Origin: Limnoperna fortunei
Lineage: Eukaryota; Mollusca; Bivalvia; Mytilida; Modiolidae
Direction of reading: 5' to 3'
Assembly (NCBI GenBank): GCA_944474755.1
Contig: OX104113.1
Span: 71,231,917-71,295,916, forward strand
DNA: 64,000 nucleotides
Position 1 is the stretch's first letter, and each line of letters opens with the position of its first letter. The notes under the pieces are model-generated. The model saw only the letters and a list, made by a program, of their open reading frames with translations, had not been told where the DNA came from and made no database searches. Positions 12,705 through 25,773 of the stretch are shown here, one piece after another. The position numbers and the translations under genes are program-made.

Positions 12705-12867
12705 AAATAATTCATGGCTGCCCCAATTTTATGGATTATTTAAAAATGGGTAAGCATTATATTTATGATATTTTACCATTCGCTAACGCTCATGGCAAAA
12801 TATTCATGAATATAATGCCTACCCATATTTAAATAATACATGAAATTGGGGCAGCCATGAATTATTT
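12705..12867. mobile_element. Foldback (palindromic) MITE-like element 2
   Basis: The arms AAATAATTCATGGCTGCCCC plus AATTT at the left and their exact reverse complement at the right (AAATTGGGGCAGCCATGAAT plus TATTT) enclose imperfect inverted sequence. It is flanked by the same AGAATCG and CTTAAA as element 1, although its interior is unrelated. Confidence 0.75.
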
Positions 12868-12887
12868 CTTAAATACTAGTAAACATA

Positions 12888-13195
12888 AATTTGACCTTGA
12901 GGTCAATGATGAAGGTCATAAAAGTTAGTTATGATACGTGACGCAGCGTTTCATGATGACACATCCAAATGTACAATATCTAAGACCCTGAATCAATAGA
13001 AAAATGTTACAGACAGGACAAGCTTTCCTTATAAAAGTTACATACATGTAAATGTGACCAACAGGTCAAAGGTCAAGATCATACAAAGGTCGTCATGATA
13101 CGCGAAACATGGTGATACGTCCACATGAACCATATCTCAGGCCGACTTTAAAAGCCAAAAAATGTTACAGGTCGAACAAGCTTCCCTGAGAAGAA
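12888..13195. repeat. Diverged ~150-bp tandem pair with TGACCTTGAGGTCA-type motif
   Basis: The segments 12893-13030 and 13053-13190 share in order an AGGTCA-rich start, ATGATACG.GA, a CACATG/CATCC motif, ATATCT, AAAAATGTTACAG and ACAAGCTT. This resembles a dispersed mollusc repeat with nuclear-receptor half-site-like AGGTCA words. Such words are common in this repeat and are not taken as functional. Confidence 0.5.
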
Positions 13196-13209
13196 GAGCA
13201 AAAGACCAA

Positions 13210-13256
13210 GAAGAACGAATATCAAGACAAAAACAATATGTCTTGATTCGTTCGAA
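13210..13256. repeat. Short inverted repeat (hairpin)
   Basis: GAACGAATATCAAGACA and its near reverse complement TGTCTTGATTCGTTC are separated by about 12 bp, so a stable hairpin is expected. There is no T-run directly after it. Nothing else is recognised from 13256 to 14640. Confidence 0.5.
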
Positions 13257-14644
13257 GGTGGGAGATAATGAATGAGAGATACTTTTGGAATATTTACGCG
13301 TCTTTTTTGTAGAATATCTCAGTACTGAGGAAGCTGCTTACAGACTGCAATGACGCTTGAAAAATATCTGGGCTTCAAAAGTGCGATCGTATCGCACTAT
13401 AATACAATGATTACCTTTGGAACTGCGAAGGCTTCACGTAGTCTTGATGTTTTCCTTACACTATCGGCAGATTCTTGTTTACTTAGTAATGTCTTCGTAA
13501 AGCGTATATGATGATCATACAACGTAAAGACGGGGAGAAAATGACACTGTTGGAAAAGGGCAGTTAATGACTAAATCCAACAGTATAAATCAACAGTACG
13601 ATGTGGCTTAAATATATCAAAGAGATCTTTTTAAAAATTTAAACGTATATTAAAGGTCATTAAAAATTGATTGTTAGTAATAGTAAAAAATATATTTACT
13701 TATATGTTTCTCATTCCTGAATATTTATACTGTTGATACACACGATTCTGATTGTAAATGTAGAAAATATCTTTTTCTATTTTAATTCATGGCGGTCGGC
13801 CACTTATGCAACCGCTGACAGTAGTGCATGTTATCTGCAAGATTTTATTCTGCAAACTTATTTCCCTGTTGCATTAGAATGGAGAAAGCAGATATTGTAT
13901 TTTAGCGATTGTTGGCATTAAATTATGATTTATTGGTTACATACTGTCTACTGCCTCCACTGATGCTTCAGCTGTAAGGTTCATTTGTGACTATCAATCA
14001 ACAATTGATGCCTGAAAGTGTAAAATACGATCTAGTTATTCTCTTATTGTACTCAACTACCTAAACTGAGTTTAATCATTCTTTTCATTTGGGAAAGATA
14101 ATAGCGTGTTTTCTGAAATTGCAGAGCAGCCTGGTGTAATACCTCCAGCAACGCCTTAGTTTTCATCGAAATATTTAACACGAAATATAGTATTGTCAAC
14201 ACGACTTTTAAATCACATCGTCTTATAAAACACAATGCTTTGGAATTTGTAAAAGTGCTTACATTTTACATTAAAGCAAAGTCTTCGATAAACAAATGTG
14301 TGTATGATTGATTGTATAGTTGATGAACTAGTATTTCAGCTTAACTCAGAATGAAAACAAGTTAACAAACCATTCAGTTTGGGAAATAGTACAAAAGAGC
14401 AGGACACTTTGAATGCCTTGCTGGTGAACTGCTAGTCAACGAGGTAATCGCCAGCCCAACTATCACACTTCGGTGATGACAGGAATATGATTGATTTTTT
14501 CAGTTATTAAGTCATTGCCTATATTATATGCCCTACAATTTTTTTAAAATTAAATATAATGTGTTTTCTATTGTCAAGGTGTAGATAGCCTTAGCCGGAT
14601 TTGGTATAACGTGTTAGAATTGAGTTTTGATGATACAAGTTCGA

Positions 14645-14875
14645 TAACATCTAAATCATTTGGATTTTAATATTGTTTGGGTTTGAGCGCCACTAATGAG
14701 TCTTTATTAGCTAAATTCTAAAGTATTGGTTAGTTATGAAAAATGAATAAGTCCTTATTGTGCGACGACGTTTTTCGACTGTTACAAAAGGGTTCTTTTT
14801 GTGTAAGGAGCGAGGCACGTTTCCAACATGTTATCCACTATGGCTCACAGTCACGCCACAAAGTGTGTAAGTATA
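14645..14875. repeat. Diverged copy of GATT/TTTGAGCGCCACT dispersed repeat
   Basis: GGGTTTGAGCGCCACTAATG matches the start of the 4015 repeat. Downstream, CAAAAGGGTTCTTTTTGTGT and AAGGAGCGAGGCACG match the core of the copies at 44938-44980 and 48430-48470. 14875-17115 shows no recognisable feature. Confidence 0.5.
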
Positions 14876-17119
14876 GATAATCTAAATTTTTCCTGATTTT
14901 TCACATTAAAATTTAAATCTCCAAAATGTATCTTTTCTCACGTACCACACAATGATTATTGATTGGCCGAATTTTTTCTTAAGATGTTCCAATCTGCGTT
15001 AAAAATTCAATGTAAATATTTTACAACGTTGCCTCTTTTTTGTACCTATCTTAAAATAATTGAATTTTCAAACGTTTGCATGGTAAGCATTCATAAATTG
15101 AATGTAATGAGGAGTGAATCATGAAGTCTGGCGACAGAAGTATGTAATATCTCTTCTGCAGAACGAACTAATTCGACAGATTAATTGTGTTTTCGATGTT
15201 GTTTAAATAACATGTTGTTAGCGTGCATTTTAAAAGTACAATAATAAAATAGTGCAATTTCAATATATAAGTTATTATGACACCCGAAAAACTTTAGGTG
15301 TTTCGTTAACAAATGTTATGTTGCATCTATTTCAAAACCGAATTCCAATCAAAGGAAGGTTGTAAACTGTCCATTCGGTTTTGTCTTTAGCGATTTTGAT
15401 TTAGGTCATCTATAAAGAATGGCACTAGCACATATCGGATTGCAGTTAATCCAAATTAACCGTTGAAGGACACCGGAAGCGTTCTATGTTTGGTTATGCT
15501 TTTAAACTATTAATGTCATCGTGATTGTCTGACAAAACACAAACCAGTTATGACTTTACTGTAGAATATCATTTCAGGTTTTAAGTTGCAAAAAGCGATA
15601 AACAATACATTTATCAAAGAACGATCCTTTTAACTGTAGAGATGACAAGAGTTTCTTATTTTGTAAGTTTTTTCTATTAAAATTAATTTTCAATTGCTTA
15701 AATTGTGGGTACACGGAAAATGTTAGATATATATGACGTGTTTCTTAAGGCGCGGTTTGTGCGTAAATGATGAGTTATGTGCATCTAGATGATTCTTTTC
15801 TTTTAGCCGTCACTTTTCATATAAGTTCTGGTACACATTATACGATTAAAGCAACATTGGACCTTTAAAAGAATCTATAGTTATTAGAATAAGATATTTG
15901 GTTCTAAAAGTTACCTTATCCTATATTGAATTTAAAGAAAACAAGACGACGGGTGTCATCAGAAATGCAAGAAAACCCTTACTCTTCTGGTACATCTCGT
16001 CTTCAAGAATTGTTTGTTTCCTTTGATTTAGTGTTGTCTGTTCATTGTAGATTTTGAGTAATTTTCCGTTAGTAACCTTATTTCTCTTGTCTTTAATTTT
16101 GTTATTAACTAGCGTTCTTTATCTTCATGTAAATTCACATGATATTGATTTCCCTTATGTTGTCGCTTGTTGTGTTAAAAAAGACCACATATGGCTACAA
16201 TGATTATATTTTAAATAAAAATACTTTTTCTGGCTTGTATATATAAAAACGCTGCCATGCATGTTCATTTCTCATTTAATTCACAAATTCTTGTTTTGTA
16301 AATTCGTACAGCTCTCTCAGCCGTTTAAATTATAATTTAAGATTTTTGCATTATTGGATCACTTCAGCTGCTGTCATATTTTTATCTGCCACTTCATTGA
16401 GCTAATAACAAAAAAGATGATTATTAGTTTCCTATACAAAAGAAGATATTCTGGATTTCTATGAATTTCTTTACTGAGCCTACCACTGGAGCTAACGATC
16501 CTCGCAAATGTGTTTATACGGCTGTGATAAATTGTTAGCCAAGAGTTATTACCTAGATCAATCAAAAATCGAGTTTAACATTCTTTATGTTCTTAATAGC
16601 ATAAAAATTTTTCGGAATATGCACGTTGGTAATGTAAAGACAAATTATTATCGTTTTCTAGGAAACTAGTATTTCAATTCGATCTTAATATTTGAGCGTG
16701 TGTCCCGTAACGGTTTTTAGGTATCTTATCATGACATTACAACAATGGCTGCCACCATCAACTAACAATAGATAATGATAACATTATTTTTCATTTTCAG
16801 CAAAAGAAGATTTTAGCTAATATGCCAGATTTTTTACTGGTATAAATTTTATTTTCTACCACTATGATGTAAGAGACACAACTCCTTATTTTTAATGGTA
16901 AATACCTATGAGTTAACAAATCTTTGCCGAATAGTGGACATTGTTAGAATAGTGACTGGGTGGTTCACAAACTTATGTCATCCAAAAATAATCCAAACTT
17001 ATTAACACTTTACGAACATGTTTGTAGACTTCATTTTAATTATAACATAATATTAAATTTTCAGAACAGAGACATAAGCTGTTCCTAAATTAAACAGTCA
17101 TTTGTTAAGAGAAAAAAGT

Positions 17120-18524
17120 TAGGTCTTTCACTTGACCTACGACCTTTGTTTTAAAATGTTGCTAAAGACACTTGACGCTTTTTTGTTTACCATAATGTTA
17201 CTGTAAGGTACGAAATAGGTTCCAGAATAGAGAGCAAAAGACATGGTTGCTAATGTCTTTACAGTCTGTTGCTATGGTTTTGGCATACAAAGCAAGTGGT
17301 CCCAAGTCAGAAAATGTATGGTTGCTGTGAACAAAATGTCACTTCCGGTCATACAATATGATATTTGAATTCAATTAATGATCCCGATTCAGTTTCCCAT
17401 GTATTGTCCGCTTCAATTTTGTACGCTAAAACCATTTGACTTTGGTCTTAAATCAAAGGTCTTGACATATTGGTCACAAAAAATTTATATGATACTTTAT
17501 AATCTGTGACGGTTAAAAGTTATTGACAAATAATGCAGTTTATGTTTTTGGCCGCCATTTTGAAACCACTCAACCGAATCATGTACTTCTTGGGATCAAA
17601 TTGTAGGTTTTTTAATTCTCTTTCAAATGAACCAACGTTTCATTCATCATCTGTTTAAAAAGTTATAAACAAAAATTCATTGTCAAAATACAAATAAAGG
17701 GCAATTACTCAAGTTTGACGCTTTCGTACCTGAAACATTTTTTGTGCATTTCGATGTGACGAACATTTTTCCCTTGAATCGTCTGCTTCAATTGTGGACG
17801 GTTCTATAAAAACTGTTTACGGTGTCGGCCATTTTAAAAATAGCTGCCCGTAACCATTCGACTAGGGTCTTAAATCGAAAGTCTCGTTATGATCGTCACA
17901 AAAAAAACATGTTTACTATATTATTTCTGGCGGGTTAAAAGTTATAAGCCAAAAACTAATTAGCCGAAACGTGTCAAGGGCCATAACTCGAAAACGGTTT
18001 GTCGCACAGTTTTAGACCCTTTTATTAAATGTAGATCTCAGTGAGAAGAACATTTTTCTGATATATTGTCTGCTTCAGTTTATTATGGTGTTTGAGTTAT
18101 ATTGAAAAAAAATTTCAATGGCGGCCATTTTTAAAATTTGGATACCGGATATTTAATTAGGACCCTCATTTCTTCAGGAAAACCAAGTTTGTGGAAATCA
18201 AACAATCAAAAACCAGGAAGTGAATCGATATTTTTTTGCATGCAAATCATGGCTATGAGTCAGACAACATTTTCCCAACTTTAGATTTTTGATTTCTGTA
18301 ATGGTTTTTGAGTTTATCTGAACACAAGGATTTTGGGTTTGGTGGGCAGATAACTCCGATTCTTACACTAAATCGGTTTCGCAGGGTGACTCAGGTCGAG
18401 CCCTGGTAGTGTCGGTAAAGTGTGCCAAGTTTCAAAGCGATACGTCAAAACACTTTTTGCAGTAGACAAAAATAATAATCATAAGAAATACTAGAGGGTC
18501 TTTCCACTGTAGTAGGAAAGACCT
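17120..18524. mobile_element. ~1.4-kb non-autonomous element bounded by AGGTCTTTC/GAAAGACCT
   Basis: The left boundary TTAGGTCTTTCACTTGACC is inverted at the right as GGAAAGACCTTAATTA. The right end also holds a local hairpin, GGTCTTTCC (18498) to GGAAAGACC (18514-18522), preceded by ACTAGAGG. The interior has diverged internal repeats (GCGGCCATTTT, AAAGTTATAA, 'GACTAGGGTCTTAAATC', 'TTGTCTGCTTCA') at roughly 200-280-bp intervals, implying an origin by internal duplication. No protein is encoded. Confidence 0.6.
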
Positions 18525-18525
18525 T

Positions 18526-19160
18526 AATTATGTATGTGTCAACAGTACAATACTGTACTTAAATGTGCATCTCTTTGCTTCTTGACAGCCTGATAGAGCA
18601 GTTTTTGTATGTACAAATTTCATACTTAGAACAGTATAAAAGTTGCAAACTTCTGCGTAACAACAACAATAATTATTTCTGAAAATTTAACGTGCTTTTA
18701 ATATAAATACTGTTCTCAAATATTCATTCCTACAAAATAAATTTTTGAAGCTATTTTATACATTTCCAGAAGAATTTGATAAACATTTGATTCGATCACT
18801 TGAGAAGGAAGACCCCTATTTTAAACTGGTTTTCCATTGCTACGTACAGTTGTGCATTAAGTTATTTAAAGTTTCCAGCTAAAAAACTTGATTCAAAACG
18901 TAATAATTTTATATGTGCATTTAGCGTGGCGTCAACATGCATGAAAATACAGCTACAACTGCGTCTATTGACAATTAGCGTTCTGTACCAAATAATGATG
19001 TTGTAATGAATATATCGAAAATAAAAATTGATAACTGTTTGGCAAATTAATCACAGAATATTTTGATATTTTTATATTTTCTATCGACAATGGTTTTAAG
19101 ATCTAAGACCATATTTTAATTTTACTCGGCCATTCGTTTCCGTCTATAGCTTTTCTATAT
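18526..19160. other. Non-genic AT-rich spacer
   Basis: No gene, repeat or terminal structure was recognised. Confidence 0.4.
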
Positions 19161-19420
19161 TTTGAGTTAGTCTTTTGATATTTGGAATGTGGGTAGATAA
19201 TATCAAGGCGATGTGTCGCATGTCATCTCAAGGTCGACGGGGCTCACAGAGAATGATATCATCTCACTGTTATCTACTTCTTCGCTGTGATGAAAATCAC
19301 ATACACACTAAAAATTATTATTTCAACTGCTGTAAAATTGGATTCGCGATCAGAAAAGAGTTGTTTGAGATCGTTAAGAACCTACCTAGGTGTAAAAAAA
19401 AATCTCAGGAATATGGACCC
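19160..19420. repeat. Old diverged relative of the 2.36-kb duplicated unit
   Basis: TTTGATATTTGGAATGTGGGTAGAT, GCGATGTGTCGCAT, CAAGGTC and AGAATGAT occur in the same order and similar spacing as 20363-20455 within the duplicated unit (ATATTTGGCATGTGGGTAG, GCAATGTGTCGCAT, CAAGGTCACA, AGAATGAT). Later words, GATTCGCGATCAGAAAAGAG and GATCGTTAAGAACC, parallel 20567-20615. It is a remnant of the same sequence family, much more diverged than the two full copies. Confidence 0.55.
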
Positions 19421-19861
19421 ATTTCCGTTAGGGCTGGTGGCTGATTCATATTAATGATGCTTTAATGGTTTGTTATCAGTTTCACTTTTTGTGCACATTC
19501 ATAGTCCTATATAAAGCTGAGGAACTTGTATAAGAATATGATTGTCAAAGTCAACAAATTCTATACTCCCCAACTTTTTGTCACTTATTGTGACTCTGCT
19601 AAAGACCAGTGAAACCCTTGATAGAATTTATATATTGAACTTGAGGAAAGAAAACTAGTAAAATCGCCAAAATAAACACAAACCTTTATCAACATACTGA
19701 ATTTTTGTATCAATAACATATTTGTTATCGATAGTGCACGTATAAAGTAGTATGCAAATGTGTAAGAAATTTGCAACCTCCTCATCGAGTTTTTTTTCAT
19801 AAAAGGCTAATTTCATTCCTGATCTTTTATAACGCACGAAAAAGACAAAGCAAACGTTTTA

Positions 19862-22223
19862 TTTCAACCATGTAGATAGAAATGTGTTCATGGGTTGTTA
19901 GTCAATATTAGCATCTGCATATTCTTCTAGCTATATATATAGGTAGTAAGTCGTATCTACTTAATGAACACTGTCATCAACACATTTGTTGTGTTTTCGG
20001 ACAGATTATTTTAAAAGTGTTGACCTTTTACAAGCTCGGCGATTTCAAATTGATATAAATAAGGGCCCCTCTACTATTAAATACGGACACTCTATAGTGG
20101 TCACTCCGTCCGAAAGAAAATAGCGAAGAAATCCGACCGAACAACATTAGCCGAAAGCCAAGGGACAGTTACAAATCTGGATATAGACAAACACAACAAA
20201 AAAACCAAAAACATAAAACACAGAAAGGGAGTAACCCGAAGCCAATAAAATCCATTGGTGCACTTATTTGCTCCGGACGGGTAAGAAGTGCCTGCCTCTA
20301 TTTAGACACTCGAAACAAATCGTGTCCGGGATATAATTTTCTCTCTTTTGAGGTAGGTTTTCATATTTGGCATGTGGGTAGATCATTTTAGGCAATGTGT
20401 CGCATACCATGGTTGATGACCCTTGATTTCAAGGTCACATTGCCTTCAGAATGATAAATTAATAGCCCATGTCTACATGATTTATATTATAGCATGCCCT
20501 TATCTGCTACACTAGAATCTAACATAATTGAACCTAATGAGTAATATATCTCTATTATATAAAATTCTGATTAAAAGGAATCTGTTTGAATGTTGTAGAT
20601 CGTTAAAAGGCAACCGACCAGCTAACAAGAGGTTAAAAAATTAAGTGGCAACTTCAGATCCAGATTCAGAAAAATACAACACACAATTACAAAAAAAACA
20701 AATAAAAAAAACAGAAAAAAGAGTACCTAATTATAAACATGGATGCACAACGGGTGAAGAATTTTAATCATGTTAGTTAATATGGCTTATCGGGAAAAGT
20801 CTGTTTATTTTCATAAATATGAATATGTCAACGGACCAATTGAGAAGGATGCAAATGGCTTGTTCGGGCCTAAATATCAAAACACAATTTGATTGTTCTT
20901 TGTGAAACTAAGCAGTTGATATCATTTACTGTCATCATAATACGCTGGAATGGTAAAAGATATGAATGACATTTAAGAATGCATACTATGCAACGATGTC
21001 AGTACAAGTATTACCGTCGTTTTCATAGGACGTCATTGACGCTCTATCATGTTTGTTGTTATTTCACTGTCTTATGGATAAACATATTCGAACTTGATCT
21101 TCTCTTTATCTTAGAAGTGGAATATTTATTTATCTGAACATGCGATAATTTAATTTTGTTAATTAACATAATTAAGTTCAGTATAATTTTACAGGCATTC
21201 GTCTTTTGAAGCTTATCTTGTTACGATATCTACCTTCAACTTTTATGGTAATTTAAACAGTATACTAGTTTACAAGGTACTGATCATTATTACCCCAACT
21301 TCATTCTGGAAAATGTTAAAACTAAAAAAATCACAATTATTTCCATGCTTACATTTAAGGATTGGTCATTTTAATTATCCCGACGTTTATTTAGAAATAA
21401 GATCAAATGGACAAAGTGAAGCCTGTCTTAAGTACTTAAATGGATACTTCATCCACAAAACAAGGCTACCTTTATAAAGTAAATGGACGTACTGTAAACA
21501 AAAAAATATTGATACTAAATAGACTCTGAAATGAAACAATGGTATGTTATAGTCACACAAGCTACAGTAAGGATTGATCACACATCACCAAGCGCAGCTC
21601 TACAAAAAAATTTTATTCATCTTTAAAAACAATTATAAAAATGTTATTAATTTCACTACTTGTTATTTCATGAATTTTCCAGCCAGTATATGCAAAACAT
21701 TAAAACTGCTTTGAAAATTTAACTTTAAAACTAGAAAAATTGATTCTTATAAATGTCAATACATTTCTTCCAGACTCAATACTGAAGGCAGACTACTCTA
21801 GATAAGAAGCATACCCCAACACTTTATTTTAACATCCTTATTATTGGAGTGCATCGTCGATAAATCGGTCGTATTTGTTTGCTATGTAGACGAGATTTGA
21901 CATAAATCGTTCCACAGACACGTTTAAACAGTTTATACAGTATATTATATCATGTAAAGGATGTTAAACACGCAACCATTATAAAGGAAAAAGCACGAAA
22001 GTTCAGTAAATAGAATACAGTGCACTTTAAATCCAATTTAAATTTCAAATCAGTTTCCTATATTCTTTGTTTTAGCGTATAAAAGGATTTTTATAAGAGA
22101 CGTTTTGAAAAGAAAAAGTTATTACTTGATTACAAACAATTTCTACCTAAATTGGAAACCCAAATTTTCTATAGAATTTTATATTTTGTAGACTTTAAAC
22201 ACTTTGGTGCAAATATAAACATT
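19862..22223. repeat. Tandem segmental duplication, copy A (2362 bp)
   Basis: Starts TTTCAACCATGTAGATAGAA and aligns collinearly with copy B (22224-24577) to its end at GCAAATATAAACATTT. Differences are scattered substitutions and small indels (for example, A has an extra CTATATATAT near 19930). No coding frame is shared. It contains the block GGGCCCCTCTACTATTAAAT and a nearby ACGGACACTCTATAGTGG. Function unknown: most likely an amplified non-coding repeat. Confidence 0.9.
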
Positions 22224-24577
22224 TTTCAACCATGTAGATAGAAATGTGTTCATGGGTTGTTAGTCAATATTAGCATCTGCATATTCTTCTAGGTAGTAAG
22301 TCGTATCTACGTAATGAACACTGTCATCAACCCATTTGTTGTGTTTTCGGACAGATTATTTTAAAAAGTGTTGACCTTTTACAAGCTCGGCGATTTCAAA
22401 TTGATATAAATAAGGGCCCCTCTACTATTAAATACGGACACTCTATAGTGGTCACTCCGTCCGAAAGAAAATAGCAAAGAAATCCGACCGAACAACATTA
22501 GCCGAAAGCCAAGGGACAGTTACAAATCTGGATATAGACAAACACAACAAAAAAAACCAAAAACATAAAACACAGAAAGAGAGTAACCCGAAGCCAATAA
22601 AAACCAATGGTGCACTTATTTGCTCCGGACGGGTAAGAAGTGCCTGCCTCTATTTAGACACTCGAAACAAATCGTGTCCGGGATATAATTTTCTCTCTTT
22701 TGAGGTAGGTTTTCATATTTGGCATGTGGGTAGATCATTTTTAGGCAATGTGTCGCATACCATGGTTGATGACCCTTGATTTTAAGGTCACATTGCCTTC
22801 AGAATGATAAATTAATAGCCCATGCCTACATGATTTATATTATAGCATGCCCTTATCTGCTACACTAGAATCTAACATAATTGAACCTAATGAGTAATAT
22901 ATCTCTATTATATAAAATTCTGATTAAAAGGAATCTGTTTGAATGTTGTTGATCGTTAAAAGGCAACCGACTAGCTAACAAGAGGTTAAAAAATTAAGTG
23001 GCAACTTCAGATCCAGATTCAGAAAAATACAACACAAAATTACAAAAAAACAAATACAAAAACAGAAAAAAGAGTACCTAATAATAAACATGGGTACACA
23101 AGGTTGAAGAATTTTAATCATGTCAGTTAATATGGCTTATCGGGAAAAGTCTGTTTATTTTCATAAATATGAATATGTCAACGGACCAATTGAGAAGGAT
23201 TCAAATGGCTTGTTCGGGCCTAAATATCAAAACACAATTTGATTGTTCTTTGTGAAACTAAGCAGTTGATATCATTTACTGTCATCATAATACTCTGGAA
23301 TGGTAAAAGATATGAATGACATATAGGAATGCATACTATGCAACAAACATGTCAATACAAGTATTACCGTCGTTTTCATAGGACGTCATTGACGCTCTAT
23401 CATGTTTGTTGTTATTTCACTGTCTTATGGATAAACATATTCGAACTTAATCTTCTCTTTATCTTAGAAGTGGAATATTTATTTATCTGAACATGCGATA
23501 ATTTAATTTTGTTAATTAACATAATTAAGTTCAGTATAATTTTACAGGCATTCGTCTTTTTAAGCTTATCTTGTTACGATATCTACGTTCAACTTTTGTG
23601 GTAATTTAAACAGTATACTAGTTTACAAGGTACTGATCATTATTACCCCAACTTCATTCTAGAAAATGTTAAAACTAAAAAAATCACAATTATTTCCATG
23701 CTTACATTTAAGGATTGGTCATTTTAATTATCCCGACGTTTATTTAGAAATAAGATCAAATGGACAAAGTGAAGCCTGTCTTAAGTACTTAAATGGATAC
23801 TTCATCCACAAAACAAGGCTACCTTTATAAAGTAAATGGACGTACTATAAACAAAACATTATTGATACTAAATAGACTCTGAAATGAAACAAATGGTATG
23901 TTAAAGTCACACAAGCTACAGTAAGGATTGATCATACATCACCAAGCGCTGCTCTACAAATTGTTTTTTATTCATCTTTAAAAACAATTATAAAAATGTT
24001 ATTAATTTCACTATTTGTTATTTAATGAATTTTCCAGCCAGTATATGGAAAACATTAAAATTTTGAAAATTTAACTTTAAAAACAGAAAAATTGATTCTT
24101 ATAAATGTCAATACATTTCTTCCAGACTCAATACTGAAGGCAGACTACTCTAGATAAGAAGCATACCCCAACACTTTATTTCAACATCCTTATTATTGGA
24201 GTGCATCGTCGATAAATCGGTCGTATTTGTTTGCTATGTAGACGAGATTTGACATAAATCGTTCTACAGACACGTTTAAACAGTTTATACAGTATATTAT
24301 ATCATGTAAAGGATGTTAAACACGCAACCATTATAAAGGAAAAAGCACGAAAGTTCAGTACAAAGAATACAGTGCACTTTAAACCCAATTTAAATTTCAA
24401 ATCAGTTTCCTATATTCTTTGTTTTAGCGTATAAAAGGATTTGTATAAGAGACGTTTTGAAAAGGAAAAGTTATTACTTGATTACAAACAATTTGTACCT
24501 AAATTGGAAACCTAAATTTTCTATAGAATTTTATATTTTGTAGACTTTAAACACTTTGGAGCAAATATAAATATTTT
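22224..24577. repeat. Tandem segmental duplication, copy B (~2354 bp)
   Basis: Second direct copy of the 2.36-kb unit, directly abutting copy A. It ends at GCAAATATAAATATTTTCCA, where it leaves the alignment. By eye it differs from A by a few percent, so the event is not the most recent in this window (compare the near-identical duplication at 43-50 kb). Confidence 0.9.
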
Positions 24578-24644
24578 CCAGATTTATGCAGCGTATTTTT
24601 ACAGCTTAAGATTAGATTTGAAAATCATAATAAATGTATGCCAC

Positions 24645-24850
24645 TAATATGACTCACATATGACAGAAAAATAGCAAAGAAACCTTACCGAACAACAAGA
24701 CATAGACATATACAGCGCAACGCAAAAACCAAAAAAACACAAAAAAACAGAAAGAGAGTAATCCGAACCAAATAAAAACTATGGGTGCACTCAGGTGCCC
24801 CGTACGAGTAGGCAGTGCTTATTTCTAATGTGCGCACCATACGGTGGAGC
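24645..24850. repeat. Diverged third partial copy of the duplicated unit
   Basis: GAAAAATAGCAAAGAAACC, AACAACA, GACATATACA, CACAAAAAAACAGAAAGAGA, GTAATCCGAA, AATAAAAACTATGGGTGCACTC and GCAGTGCTTATTTCTA follow the order of 22463-22660 in copy B, with many differences and an internal deletion. It shows the family existed locally before the 2.36-kb duplication. 24850-25730 has no recognisable feature. Confidence 0.6.
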
Positions 24851-25773
24851 TGCTGGAATGTTGCTGTTGATGAACGGGAAGTTTACAATTATAACATTGA
24901 AGGAACTGACCTTAGTGTATTGGTGGTGTCAATTTCAAGCTAGCTAGGGTAAATTGAATGCAAATAGTCACCAAAGGACAAGGTACACTTACTAAGGGTT
25001 TGGGCCCCCCTTTCCAGAGAAATCATTAAAAATCTCTCTGTTTACTCTTGACACAATAAAAACAATCTGTAGTATCTGCTAATGGATTGCTGCAAAATTG
25101 GGCATGAAAAAATGTTTTATTCCGTACATAAATGAACAATGAAGTAAGTATAAATGTCAAAAAACGCATTTTCATGTAAATTAGCCTTCTTGGATTCAAA
25201 TTTCAATGGCAGAGCAATGGTAAGTTGAATCATTTTAATTTATGCTCATACACTTGAATTTCGTCCATACTCGAATTTCGGGCGATTTTTCTGCATTCAG
25301 CAATGTAAACAATGAACCCAATGTTAAATTACTTTCAAAATATCGTGCATTTATTGCTCTTACCAATTGACTTCTTAATAATAATATATAGTGCGTTTCA
25401 ACGAAATTAACGTCCGTTAAACCGACACACATTAGGGTCCGCGGCTTGCTGCCGAATCGGAAGGTTTGTCGTACGGTATCCAGTTTCTTTACGTATTCGG
25501 ATATGTTCTTGCCTGTGCATTTTGTTAAAACCGTCGCAATTGATTGAAGAATGAACGCGTTTGTTTTAAATCATTTGTAAAATGGCAAACATTGTTACAG
25601 AACAGTCGTCTAATTATCGTTTTGTACTTTTGAGTAACAAAATGAATTTGCCGATTTTTCACTATAGAATGCTGAATGATGATTGAATATTTCAAAACTA
25701 TTTGTAATTCTTGAAATGTCAGTTTTATCCTTTGATTGTAAATTTGATAAAATATAGATATAAATATTTTACA

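Noticed and set aside
17120..18524. Helitron
   Set aside because: The right end has a hairpin, but no CTRR terminus at the expected distance and no TC start. Inverted AGGTCTTTC/GAAAGACCT ends fit a different type of element.
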